Below are positions 58,201-64,000 of a stretch of DNA of 64,000 bases, piece by piece. Source of the DNA: Streptomyces sp. MJM8645. GTDB lineage: Bacteria > Actinomycetota > Actinomycetes > Streptomycetales > Streptomycetaceae. The stretch spans positions 6,807,501-6,871,500 of the forward strand of contig NZ_LJJF01000001.1 of NCBI RefSeq assembly GCF_001625365.1. The letters are read 5' to 3'. Below the pieces are notes generated by a model. That model saw nothing but the letters and a program-made list of their open reading frames with translations, ran no database searches and had not been told where the DNA came from. Made by a program: the position numbers and the translations under genes. Within the stretch, counting starts at the first letter, position 1. Each line of letters opens with the position of its first letter.

Positions 58201-59088
58201 TCACCGGGTGGCGAAGACCCAGCGGTCGGCGGCGAAGGCGTCGTGGGGTTCGGGCCGGGGGCCGCGGCCGTAGTGGCGGGTGAAGTCGAACGGGGTGTGG
58301 ACGGTGGTGGACCAGCCGCGCGCGGTGAGATCGGCGGTGGTGTCGGGGCGCGGCCCGGCGTCGAACAGGGCGAGCAGGTCGACGCCGAGCCGCTCGCGGG
58401 CGGTCGTGTAGACGGGGTTGTCGCGGACCGCCGCGGACTCCGGTCCGAGCCTGGCCTCGTACGCCAAGGTGCTGCCGGCGGCGCCGAGTCGGTCGACGGT
58501 GGCCGCGAGCCGCTGTTCGGCGGCGGCGGGCAGATAGGGCAGCAGGCCCTCGGCGAGCCAGGCGGTCGGCTCGGCGGGCTGGAAGCCGGCCGCGGTGAGG
58601 GCGTCGGCCCAGTCGCCGCGCAGGTCGGCGGCCACCGGCACGCGGCGCGCCGCCGGCCGGGCGTCGAGCCGGTCGAGGACGCGCTGCTTGAACGCGAGGA
58701 CCTCGGGCCGGTCGACCTCGAAGACGGCGAGGTCGGCGGGCCAGTCGAGTCGGAAGGCCCGGGTGTCCAGGCCGGCGCCGAGCAGGACCACCTGGCGGAC
58801 GCCCAGGTGGGCGGACCACAGCAGCTGGTCGTCCAACGCCCTGGTCCGCAGGGCGAAGTAGCGGCCGAGCCGACCCCAGAGCGGATCGGCCTCGCCGTCC
58901 GGGACGTCCCGGGGGTGGACCGGCCAGTGCGCGGAGGACCGGGCGGCGCGGACGAAGTGCTCGGCGTGGGCGTCCCGGGCGAGGGCGTCGGGGCGGTGGG
59001 TCTCGATCGCGCGGGCGGCGGCGACCATCAGGGCGGTCGGTCCGACGCCCTCGTCGACGCCGGCACGGGGGCGGGCGGCGGTGGCCAT
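58201..59088 (-). CDS. Class I SAM-dependent methyltransferase (TIGR00027 / LCMT-like family)
   Basis: The 295-aa protein belongs to the actinobacterial S-adenosylmethionine-dependent methyltransferase family related to leucine carboxyl methyltransferases. Diagnostic segments are VVLLGAGLDTRAFRLDW (motif I, SAM binding, about residues 99-115), FEVDRPEVLAFK (motif II) and WLAEGLLPYLP (post-motif). The N-terminal TALMVAAARAIET block is characteristic of the family, which is expanded in mycobacteria and Streptomyces and mostly of unknown substrate. The start codon has a perfect AGGAGGGA site. It is separated from its neighbours by gaps of 102 and 205 bp and is probably monocistronic. Confidence 0.88.
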   Translation of the reverse strand: MATAARPRAGVDEGVGPTALMVAAARAIETHRPDALARDAHAEHFVRAARSSAHWPVHPRDVPDGEADPLWGRLGRYFALRTRALDDQLLWSAHLGVRQVVLLGAGLDTRAFRLDWPADLAVFEVDRPEVLAFKQRVLDRLDARPAARRVPVAADLRGDWADALTAAGFQPAEPTAWLAEGLLPYLPAAAEQRLAATVDRLGAAGSTLAYEARLGPESAAVRDNPVYTTARERLGVDLLALFDAGPRPDTTADLTARGWSTTVHTPFDFTRHYGRGPRPEPHDAFAADRWVFATR

Positions 59089-59130
59089 GGTCCCTCCTGG
59101 TGTTCGGACTTCGGGAAGCCGCGACCAGGT

Positions 59131-59157
59131 CCTGTCCGGCAGGATCGGCCGGACAGG
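59131..59157 (-). terminator. Hairpin between the EF-hand and methyltransferase genes
   Basis: A perfect 10-bp stem (59131-59140 with 59148-59157, arms CCTGTCCGGC) carries a 7-nt loop. It lies 137 nt after the EF-hand stop and 43 nt before the methyltransferase start, on the minus strand. It could end the EF-hand transcript or act as a leader structure for the methyltransferase. Confidence 0.5.
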
Positions 59158-59293
59158 CTGGACGGCGGACCGGTCGTGGGTGGTGGCGCGGGCGCCATGG
59201 GCCCGGTGCGTGAAGCGCGGGACGGCGCCGCCGGGCAGGCGCGGGGCGGCGGCGCCGTCGCTCAGCCGATCCGGGGTGCGTGCCCCGGGGAGA

Positions 59294-59827
59294 TCAGGCG
59301 GCCGGTTGGCCCACCAGCAGGTCGCCGGGGATGCCGGCCTTGTCCGGGGCGTAGTAGTCGCGGATCCCGGCGGCCCAGACGGCCACCGTGATGCGGTCCT
59401 CGGGGGTGGGGCCGAAGGCGTCGAAGAGGGCGTGGATGTTGGCGTGCTCGAAGCCGATCGCGGTCATCAGCGCCACGAACAGCGGACGCTCGATCAGGCC
59501 GTCGCCGTCCGGGTCGCCGAGCGCGGACAGGGCGTCGGCGAACTCGCCGGCGGCGGGGCCGAAGCGCTCGGGCGAGAGGACGAAGCCGCCGAACTCCTCG
59601 CGGCTGATCACGCCGTCGCCGTTGGTGTCCAACTCGTCGGCCAGGGTGGTCCAGTAGCGCCGGAAGGCGGCGCGGATCGCGGCCTTCGCGGCCTCGTCCG
59701 AATCGGCGGCGGCCGCGACCACGCGGGCCGTCATCAGGTTGAAGTCGTCGACCTCGACGACGCCGTTGCGGTTGGCGTCGAACAGGGAGAAGACGAGGTC
59801 GATCCGCCGGGTGGCCTCGGTGGGCAT
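59294..59827 (-). CDS. EF-hand calcium-binding protein (calerythrin-like)
   Basis: The 177-aa cytosolic protein contains EF-hand loops. Loop 1 is DANRNGVVEVDD (about residues 17-28). Loop 2 is DTNGDGVISREE (about 66-77), a textbook calcium site. Loop 3, DPDGDGLIERPL, lacks the acidic residue at position 12. A fourth hand, FGPTPEDRITVAVW, is degenerate, as in the sarcoplasmic-type bacterial calcium proteins (calerythrin, CalD). It probably buffers or senses Ca2+. ATG with AGAGGT about 8 nt upstream. The gene is isolated; a TTCAC-N8-GTGAA palindrome lies 136 bp upstream. Confidence 0.9.
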   Translation of the reverse strand: MPTEATRRIDLVFSLFDANRNGVVEVDDFNLMTARVVAAAADSDEAAKAAIRAAFRRYWTTLADELDTNGDGVISREEFGGFVLSPERFGPAAGEFADALSALGDPDGDGLIERPLFVALMTAIGFEHANIHALFDAFGPTPEDRITVAVWAAGIRDYYAPDKAGIPGDLLVGQPAA

Positions 59828-59962
59828 GTGTCGCTACCTCTTTCCGTGGGTTCACGCGTGTCCGTGGGTCCACGCGTTCCGGTGGGACCGGATGGTGTGC
59901 GTCCGATCGGTCTCCCCACTATCGGCCACCCGGGTCGGAGCGGATGAGTCATGATCGAGTTC

Positions 59963-59980
59963 TTCACCTGATGGAGTGAA
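59963..59980. promoter_or_regulatory. Palindrome TTCAC-N8-GTGAA in the gap before the EF-hand gene
   Basis: A perfect 5-bp inverted repeat with an 8-bp spacer lies in a locally AT-rich stretch, 136 bp upstream of the EF-hand start and 43 bp past the ApbE stop. It could be an operator or a weak terminator of the redox operon. No regulator can be named. Confidence 0.3.
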
Positions 59981-60022
59981 CTATCAGCGTTCGAACGCCA
60001 GTTGGCGCGCAAACGGCCCTGC

Positions 60023-60805
60023 TCAGGCCGCCGGGGCGGCCGGCCGCCAGTCGGCGGGGCCGGCGGGCGGGAGGTGCCGGGGCAGGCCGGGCGTCCAGCG
60101 CTTGGTCCCGTCGGGCAGGACGGCGAGGGCCTCGACGCCGGGCTGCCGGGCGGCCCAGGCGAGCGCGCGGTCGGGGCCCATCGCGAAGGCGGCGGTGGCC
60201 CAGGCGTCGGTGCGGGCGATCCCGGTGCCGGGGGCGCCGACCAGGGTCAGCGAGGCGAGGCCGGACGCCGGCCGGCCGGTGTGCGGATCGAGGATGTGCG
60301 CGCCGCGCTCGGCGGTGCCGGAGGTGGCCACCGCGAGGCCGTCGCCGCCCAGCACGGCGGCCAGCGCGTCCGGCCGCAGCGGGTGGGCGACCCCGATCCG
60401 CCACGGGCCGCCGGCGGTCTGCACGTCCCCGCCGCCGCTGACGCAGTACTGCCGGGCCCCGGCGGCGGCCAGCAGCCCGGCCGCCTCCTCGACCGCCCAC
60501 CCCTTGACCCAGCCGCTCGGGTCGAGCCGGCCGCCGGGCCGCTCGGTGAAGAAGCCGTCGGTCTGCGCGGCGACCTCGCGGCAGGCCGCCAGGACGACGC
60601 GGACCTGCGGATCGCAGTCGGCGAGGGCGAGTTCGCCCCGGTCGAGGCGGCTGATGTCGCTGTCCGGCCGGTAGGGCGAGAACACCGCGTCGATCCGGTG
60701 CAGCCGGTCGGCGATCCGGCGGAGCGCGGCGGGCGTGTCCGGGCCGGGATCGCGGACGGCGATCGAGAAGACGGTGCCCATGACGGGTTCGGCGTGGCGG
60801 AGCAC
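60023..60805 (-). CDS. apbE: FAD:protein FMN transferase (ApbE family)
   Basis: The 260-aa protein shows the ApbE fold: opening AEPVMGTVFSIAV, the flavin-binding LDPSGWVKGWAVEEAAGLLAAAGA, the SGGGDVQTAGG loop, and HILDPHTGRPASGL. TDAWATAAFAMG near the C-terminus is a conserved Mg2+/FAD-site segment. It catalyses covalent attachment of FMN from FAD to a threonine in a target protein. The target is almost certainly the FMN-binding-domain protein encoded 6 bp upstream. GTG start, with GGTGAGG 4 nt upstream inside the preceding gene's end. No lipoprotein signal is present, so it may act in the cytosol before export of its partner or rely on another route; the site of action is uncertain. Confidence 0.92.
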   Translation of the reverse strand: MLRHAEPVMGTVFSIAVRDPGPDTPAALRRIADRLHRIDAVFSPYRPDSDISRLDRGELALADCDPQVRVVLAACREVAAQTDGFFTERPGGRLDPSGWVKGWAVEEAAGLLAAAGARQYCVSGGGDVQTAGGPWRIGVAHPLRPDALAAVLGGDGLAVATSGTAERGAHILDPHTGRPASGLASLTLVGAPGTGIARTDAWATAAFAMGPDRALAWAARQPGVEALAVLPDGTKRWTPGLPRHLPPAGPADWRPAAPAA

Positions 60806-60811
60806 CGCGCC

Positions 60812-61336
60812 TCACCGCCCGGCGCGGTCGAGCGCGCTCTGCAGGGAGCGGACGTAGCCGTCGCTGGTGAAGGTCGCGCCGCTGACCACGTCGATCCCGG
60901 CGCTCTGTGCGGCGATCGCCTCCTGGTTGAGCAGGGGCAGCGCGGAGCTGTTGATCTCGCGGTCCCGGCGGTCCTCGGTGGGGTACTTGACGACGTCGAC
61001 GGTGGTGATCCGGCTGCCGGCGAGGGTGACCTCGACCTGGACGGGGCCGTAGCGGGTGTTCACGGCGTCGCCGGTGACCTTCCGGGTGCCGCCGGCGCCG
61101 GCCGCGGCACCGGCGGCCGGTGCGCTGGGAGAGACCGACGGCCCGGCGGTGGCGTCGGAGGCCCCGGCGGCGGTGCCGGACGAACCCGCGCCGCCGGACG
61201 AGCCTGCGGTACCGGACGAGCCCGTGCCGCCGGAGCTGATCACCGGCGCGGGCCCGGCGGCCCCGTGCGGTTTGAGGGAGAGCAGCAGGACGACTCCGGC
61301 CGCGGTGGCGGCGCTGGTGACGACGGCTCGGCGCAT
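60812..61336 (-). CDS. FMN-binding domain protein, ApbE substrate
   Basis: The 174-aa protein has an N-terminal membrane-spanning or signal segment (VVTSAATAAGVVLLLSL). A Gly/Ser/Ala-rich linker follows (about 30-85), then an FMN-binding domain (about 88-172). The flavinylation motif is S-G-A-T-F in DVVSGATFTSDGYVRSLQSAL, whose threonine is the expected FMN attachment site. It probably sits on the outer face of the membrane and passes electrons to or from the transmembrane reductase encoded just upstream. It is the middle gene of a three-gene operon (gaps of 78 and 6 bp). The electron acceptor is unknown. Confidence 0.9.
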   Translation of the reverse strand: MRRAVVTSAATAAGVVLLLSLKPHGAAGPAPVISSGGTGSSGTAGSSGGAGSSGTAAGASDATAGPSVSPSAPAAGAAAGAGGTRKVTGDAVNTRYGPVQVEVTLAGSRITTVDVVKYPTEDRRDREINSSALPLLNQEAIAAQSAGIDVVSGATFTSDGYVRSLQSALDRAGR

Positions 61337-61414
61337 GGGCGGGGCTCCTCGGGGGTGTGGCGGAGGTGGCGTTGTGACGGGTCTCGGCAGGTCCGGCGGG
61401 CTCGGCGAGCGGGC

Positions 61415-62770
61415 TCAGAAGTCGAAGGACTCCCGGTGGATGCGCCCCGCCCGCACCCCGGCGGCCCGCAGCGAACGGACGGCCTCCTCGGCCAGCGCGT
61501 CCGGCCCGCACAGGTAGACCTCGTGCTCGGCGAGGTCGGGGACGAGCCGGGCGAGCGCGCGGCCGAGGTCGCCGATCCGCGCCCGCGGGCCGACCAGTTC
61601 GTGCACCGCGGCGCCCCGCCGCCGGGCCACCTCCGCCAGCTCGGCCCGGAACAGCACGTCCTCCGGGCGCCCGGCCCGCTGGACCAGGGTCAGCTCGCCC
61701 GGCAGCGTCTCGAACAGCGCCCGCAGCGGGGTGATCCCCACCCCCGCCCCGAGCAGCAGCACCCGGCGCCGCCGTTGCAGCCGCCCGGTGAACGCCCCGT
61801 ACGGGCCCTCGGCGCGCACCGGGGTGCCCGGGCGCAGCGCGGCCACCGCGGCGCTGTGCCCGCCGAGGTCCTTGACGGTGAAGCGCAGGAAGTCCGGGCG
61901 CGGCGGCGCGGACAGCGAGTACGGGTTGGCGGCCCACCGCAGGCCGGGCGCCTGGAACTGGAGACGGAAGAACTGGCCCGGCTCGGCCCGGAGTTCGTCC
62001 AGCCGCCGACCGGTCAGGAACAGCGACACCACGCCCGGCCCCTCCCGCCGGACCTCCGCCACCCGCAGCCGGTGCCGGCGGTCGAGCAGCCAGGGCCGGG
62101 CCAGCCGGTACCAGCCCAGCAGGGCGGCGGTGCCGAGGTAGAGCGCGTACCAGGCGGCGCGGGCCGGGCCGTCGCCGAGGTCGGCGCCGGTGGCCAGCTG
62201 GTGGCCGAAGGCGAGCGCCACCGCGAGGTAGGTGGCCAGGTGCAGGTAGTACCAGGCCTCGTACGGGAGGCGGCGCCGGGCGGCGCGGGCGGAGACGGCG
62301 CCGGTGCCCAGCATCAGCAGGGTGCCCAGTGCGGCCTTGAGCATCTCGGGGTAGTGGAAGACGATCTCCACGCCCTCGCCGAAGAGGCCGCGCCCGTCCG
62401 TCAGCGCGTACCCCCAGACGACCGACAGCACGTGCACCGTCACCACGGCGACCAGCCAGCGCCCGCCGAACGCGTGCCAGCGGGCCAGCCGGTCGGCGCC
62501 GACCCCGTGCTCCACCGGCGGCAGCCGGGCCATCAGCAGGAGCAGCACCGGCGCCGCGTACCCGGCGAGCAGGCCGGTGATCCGGCCCGCCCCGGTCAGC
62601 CAGCCGGCCGCGCCGGCGACCGCAGGGGTGTCGGACCACCACAGCGCGAGGACGCCGAGCGCCCCGGCGGCGATCAGGCCCAGCACCGCGTCCGGCCGGG
62701 CGGCGGCCGGGCGGCGCGGGGCCGCCCGGCGGGTGCGGGCGGCGGGTCTCGGCGGGGCGGCGGTGGCCAT
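61415..62770 (-). CDS. Ferric-reductase-like transmembrane flavocytochrome (FRE/NOX-like)
   Basis: The 451-aa membrane protein has six predicted transmembrane helices in residues about 25-220. Helices carry two histidine pairs, H-X13-H (RWHAFGG...VTVHVLS) and H-X12-H (YLHLATY...FGHQLA), the spacing that holds two hemes in the ferric reductase/NADPH oxidase family. The C-terminal half is a ferredoxin-reductase module: GQFFRLQF and NPYSLSAPP (FAD), GAGVGITPLRALF (NAD(P)H) and YLCGPDALAEEAV. It would move electrons from cytosolic NAD(P)H across the membrane, here probably to the FMN-binding protein. The ATG has AAGGAGGA 7-8 nt upstream. It is the first gene of the operon, divergent from the response regulator. 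Confidence 0.9.
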   Translation of the reverse strand: MATAAPPRPAARTRRAAPRRPAAARPDAVLGLIAAGALGVLALWWSDTPAVAGAAGWLTGAGRITGLLAGYAAPVLLLLMARLPPVEHGVGADRLARWHAFGGRWLVAVVTVHVLSVVWGYALTDGRGLFGEGVEIVFHYPEMLKAALGTLLMLGTGAVSARAARRRLPYEAWYYLHLATYLAVALAFGHQLATGADLGDGPARAAWYALYLGTAALLGWYRLARPWLLDRRHRLRVAEVRREGPGVVSLFLTGRRLDELRAEPGQFFRLQFQAPGLRWAANPYSLSAPPRPDFLRFTVKDLGGHSAAVAALRPGTPVRAEGPYGAFTGRLQRRRRVLLLGAGVGITPLRALFETLPGELTLVQRAGRPEDVLFRAELAEVARRRGAAVHELVGPRARIGDLGRALARLVPDLAEHEVYLCGPDALAEEAVRSLRAAGVRAGRIHRESFDF

Positions 62771-62834
62771 CGGGGATCCTCCTTCGGGCCCGGCGGGCGA
62801 GCACCGCCGGGGCGCACCACGATCGCACCGCAAC

Positions 62835-62856
62835 CTCTGAGCCGGCTCTGAACCGG
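62835..62856. promoter_or_regulatory. Tandem 11-bp direct repeat, candidate OmpR-type regulator site
   Basis: CTCTGAGCCGG (62835-62845) is followed immediately by CTCTGAACCGG (62846-62856): two adjacent 11-bp copies with one mismatch. An 11-bp head-to-tail period is the usual spacing for OmpR/PhoB-type response regulators binding as tandem dimers. The repeat lies between the divergent redox operon (65 bp before its start) and the response regulator gene. The rest of the 230-bp gap shows no gene. Confidence 0.55.
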
Positions 62857-63000
62857 TGCCGCCGCCCCCGTCGCCCCCGGCGGTGTCGCCGCAGGTCAGG
62901 GCGGGTGGAGCGGGTTCTGCGGGCGACTGCCGGTCTCAGGGCTTTCTCATCGCGGTGGGCCAGGATGAAGGCGGCCGACCGCCTGCACCCAGGGAGCACC

Positions 63001-63729
63001 ATGGACGACACCGCCGAGCGGGGCGCCGACCGGCAGGACTGGCGGGTCCTGGTCGTCGACGACGAACCGGACCTGGTGGAGGTGGTCTGCGGCGCGGTCC
63101 GCTACGAGGGCTGGCAGGCGCGGGGCGAGACCACCGGTCTGGCCGCCGTCCGGGCGGCGGCGCACTGGCGCCCGGACGCCGTGGTGCTCGACATGATGCT
63201 GCCCGACCTCGACGGCATGGAGGTGCTGCGCCGCATCCACGCCGAGCGGCCCGAGGTGCGGGTGCTCTTCCTCACCGCCCGGGACGCCGTCGAGGACCGG
63301 ATCGCGGGCATCGCGGCGGGCGGCGACGACTACGTGACCAAGCCGTTCAGCCTGGCCGAGGTGGTGGTCCGGCTGCGCGGGCTGCTGCGCCGGGCCGCCC
63401 CGCCGGGGGCCGCGGGGCAGCCGCCCGCACACGCCCTGGTGCTCGGCGACCTCGTCCTCGACGAGCGGGCCCGCGAGGTCACCCGGGCCGGTGAGGTGGT
63501 CGACCTCAGCCCGACCGAGTATGCGCTGCTCGCCCACCTGATGCACCACCCGCGGCAGGTGCTCAGCAAGGCGCAGATCCTGGACGCCGTCTGGTCGTAC
63601 GACTTCGGCGGGCAGGCGCACGTCGTCGAGCTGTACATCAGCTATCTGCGCAAGAAGCTGGACGCGGGCCGGACGCCGATGATCCACACGGTGCGCGGCG
63701 CCGGGTACCTGATCAAGGCGGCCCCGTGA
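63001..63729 (+). CDS. OmpR/PhoB-family response regulator
   Basis: The 242-aa regulator has a receiver domain (VLVVDDEPDLVEVV; phosphoacceptor Asp in DAVVLDMMLPDLDG at about residue 63; LFLTARDAVEDR; conserved Lys in YVTKPFSLAE). Its C-terminal winged-helix DNA-binding domain contains LSPTEYALLAHLMHHPRQVLSKAQILDAVW and YISYLRKKLD...IHTVRGAGYLI. The ATG at 63001 was chosen because of AGGGAGC 6 nt upstream; a longer frame from 62905 adds residues unlike the family. Its stop overlaps the kinase start (GTGA). It is divergent from the membrane redox operon, which may be its target. Confidence 0.95.
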   Translation: MDDTAERGADRQDWRVLVVDDEPDLVEVVCGAVRYEGWQARGETTGLAAVRAAAHWRPDAVVLDMMLPDLDGMEVLRRIHAERPEVRVLFLTARDAVEDRIAGIAAGGDDYVTKPFSLAEVVVRLRGLLRRAAPPGAAGQPPAHALVLGDLVLDERAREVTRAGEVVDLSPTEYALLAHLMHHPRQVLSKAQILDAVWSYDFGGQAHVVELYISYLRKKLDAGRTPMIHTVRGAGYLIKAAP

Positions 63730-64000
63730 CCGGCGGCCCCACGACGGGCAGCCCCATCACGGGCGCCGCCAGGGCGCGCCGCCGGGCCGCCCGGCTGGTG
63801 CCGCGGACGCTGCGGGCCCGGCTGATCGCCGGCCTGCTGGTGCTGCTGGTGGTGACCTGCGCCGCGGTCGGCCTCGCCACCACGGCGGCGCTGCGCCACT
63901 TCCTGGTGGACCGCCTGGACCAGCAGCTCGCCGACGCCGGCGGGCGCTACGCCGCCAGCCTGGAGCACGCCGGCCAGGGCGGCGGCACCGACACCCGGGC
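63726..64000 (+). CDS. Sensor histidine kinase, N-terminal part (truncated by window end)
   Basis: Only the first ~91 residues are in the window. They show an Arg-rich cytosolic start, a transmembrane helix (RLIAGLLVLLVVTCAAVGLATTAAL) and the beginning of an extracellular sensor region (VDRLDQQLADAGGRYAASLEHA), typical of MtrB/CutS-type Streptomyces kinases. The GTG start overlaps the response regulator stop as GTGA, so the pair is translationally coupled. The HAMP and kinase domains must lie to the right; assignment rests on position and topology. Confidence 0.85.
   Translation, partial: MTGGPTTGSPITGAARARRRAARLVPRTLRARLIAGLLVLLVVTCAAVGLATTAALRHFLVDRLDQQLADAGGRYAASLEHAGQGGGTDTR

Overview
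The window comes from a very G+C-rich actinomycete. The rRNA sequence, the codon bias, the many GTG/TTG starts and the gene families all point to Streptomycetaceae (Streptomyces or Kitasatospora). It is chromosomal: it opens inside the 3' part of a 23S rRNA gene, followed by 5S rRNA and a strong rrn terminator.

Layout. (1) 1-1257: end of an rRNA operon. (2) 1331-4432: a metallo-beta-lactamase-fold alkyl sulfatase on the minus strand, and a plus-strand hypothetical protein with its own terminator. (3) 4433-5373: about 0.94 kb without a convincing gene. (4) 5374-46855: a plus-strand biosynthetic cluster made of a stand-alone penicillin-binding-protein-type thioesterase (PBP-TE), two giant nonribosomal peptide synthetases (6312 and 6720 aa, joined by an ATGA overlap), an MbtH-like protein and a GNAT acetyltransferase, closed by a 15-bp hairpin. 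(5) 46930-51061: an FAD/NAD(P)-binding oxidoreductase, a secreted SRPBCC-fold protein and a phytoene-desaturase-like flavoprotein. (6) 51178-58098: a secreted GH31 glycosidase, a two-permease plus lipoprotein sugar ABC importer without an ATPase, and a DeoR-family regulator. (7) 58201-59827: a class I methyltransferase and an EF-hand protein. (8) 60023-64000: a membrane flavocytochrome/FMN-binding protein/ApbE operon, divergent from an OmpR-type two-component system whose kinase runs off the window.

The main system is the NRPS cluster. The two synthetases form ten complete modules: A-PCP / C-A-PCP-E / C-A-PCP-E / C-A-PCP-E / C-A-PCP // C-A-PCP-E / C-A-PCP / C-A-PCP-E / C-A-PCP / C-A-PCP-E. 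There is no starter C domain and no cis thioesterase, and the last domain is an epimerase. This predicts a decapeptide with chirality L-D-D-D-L-D-L-D-L-D, a free L N-terminus and a D C-terminus. That is the substrate type closed head to tail by trans-acting PBP-type thioesterases (SurE family), and such a gene (SxxK, YSN, GHDG motifs and a lipocalin-like tail) lies directly upstream. By-eye specificity codes give Val at positions 3 and 9 and Thr at 7. Positions 6 and 8 are probably basic or ureido residues. Positions 1, 5 and 10 share one unassigned hydrophobic/aromatic-type code, and positions 2 and 4 share another unassigned code. I do not recognise a known product with this pattern, so a new cyclic decapeptide is the main prediction.

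Other points of note: in-frame 15-bp tandem repeats inside several NRPS domains; a shared TGCTTGAA motif upstream of both the GH31 gene and the ABC operon, flanking a TAGGAT -10 box in the latter; and an 11-bp tandem direct repeat between the redox operon and the OmpR-type regulator. Domain limits and specificity codes were read by eye and are approximate.
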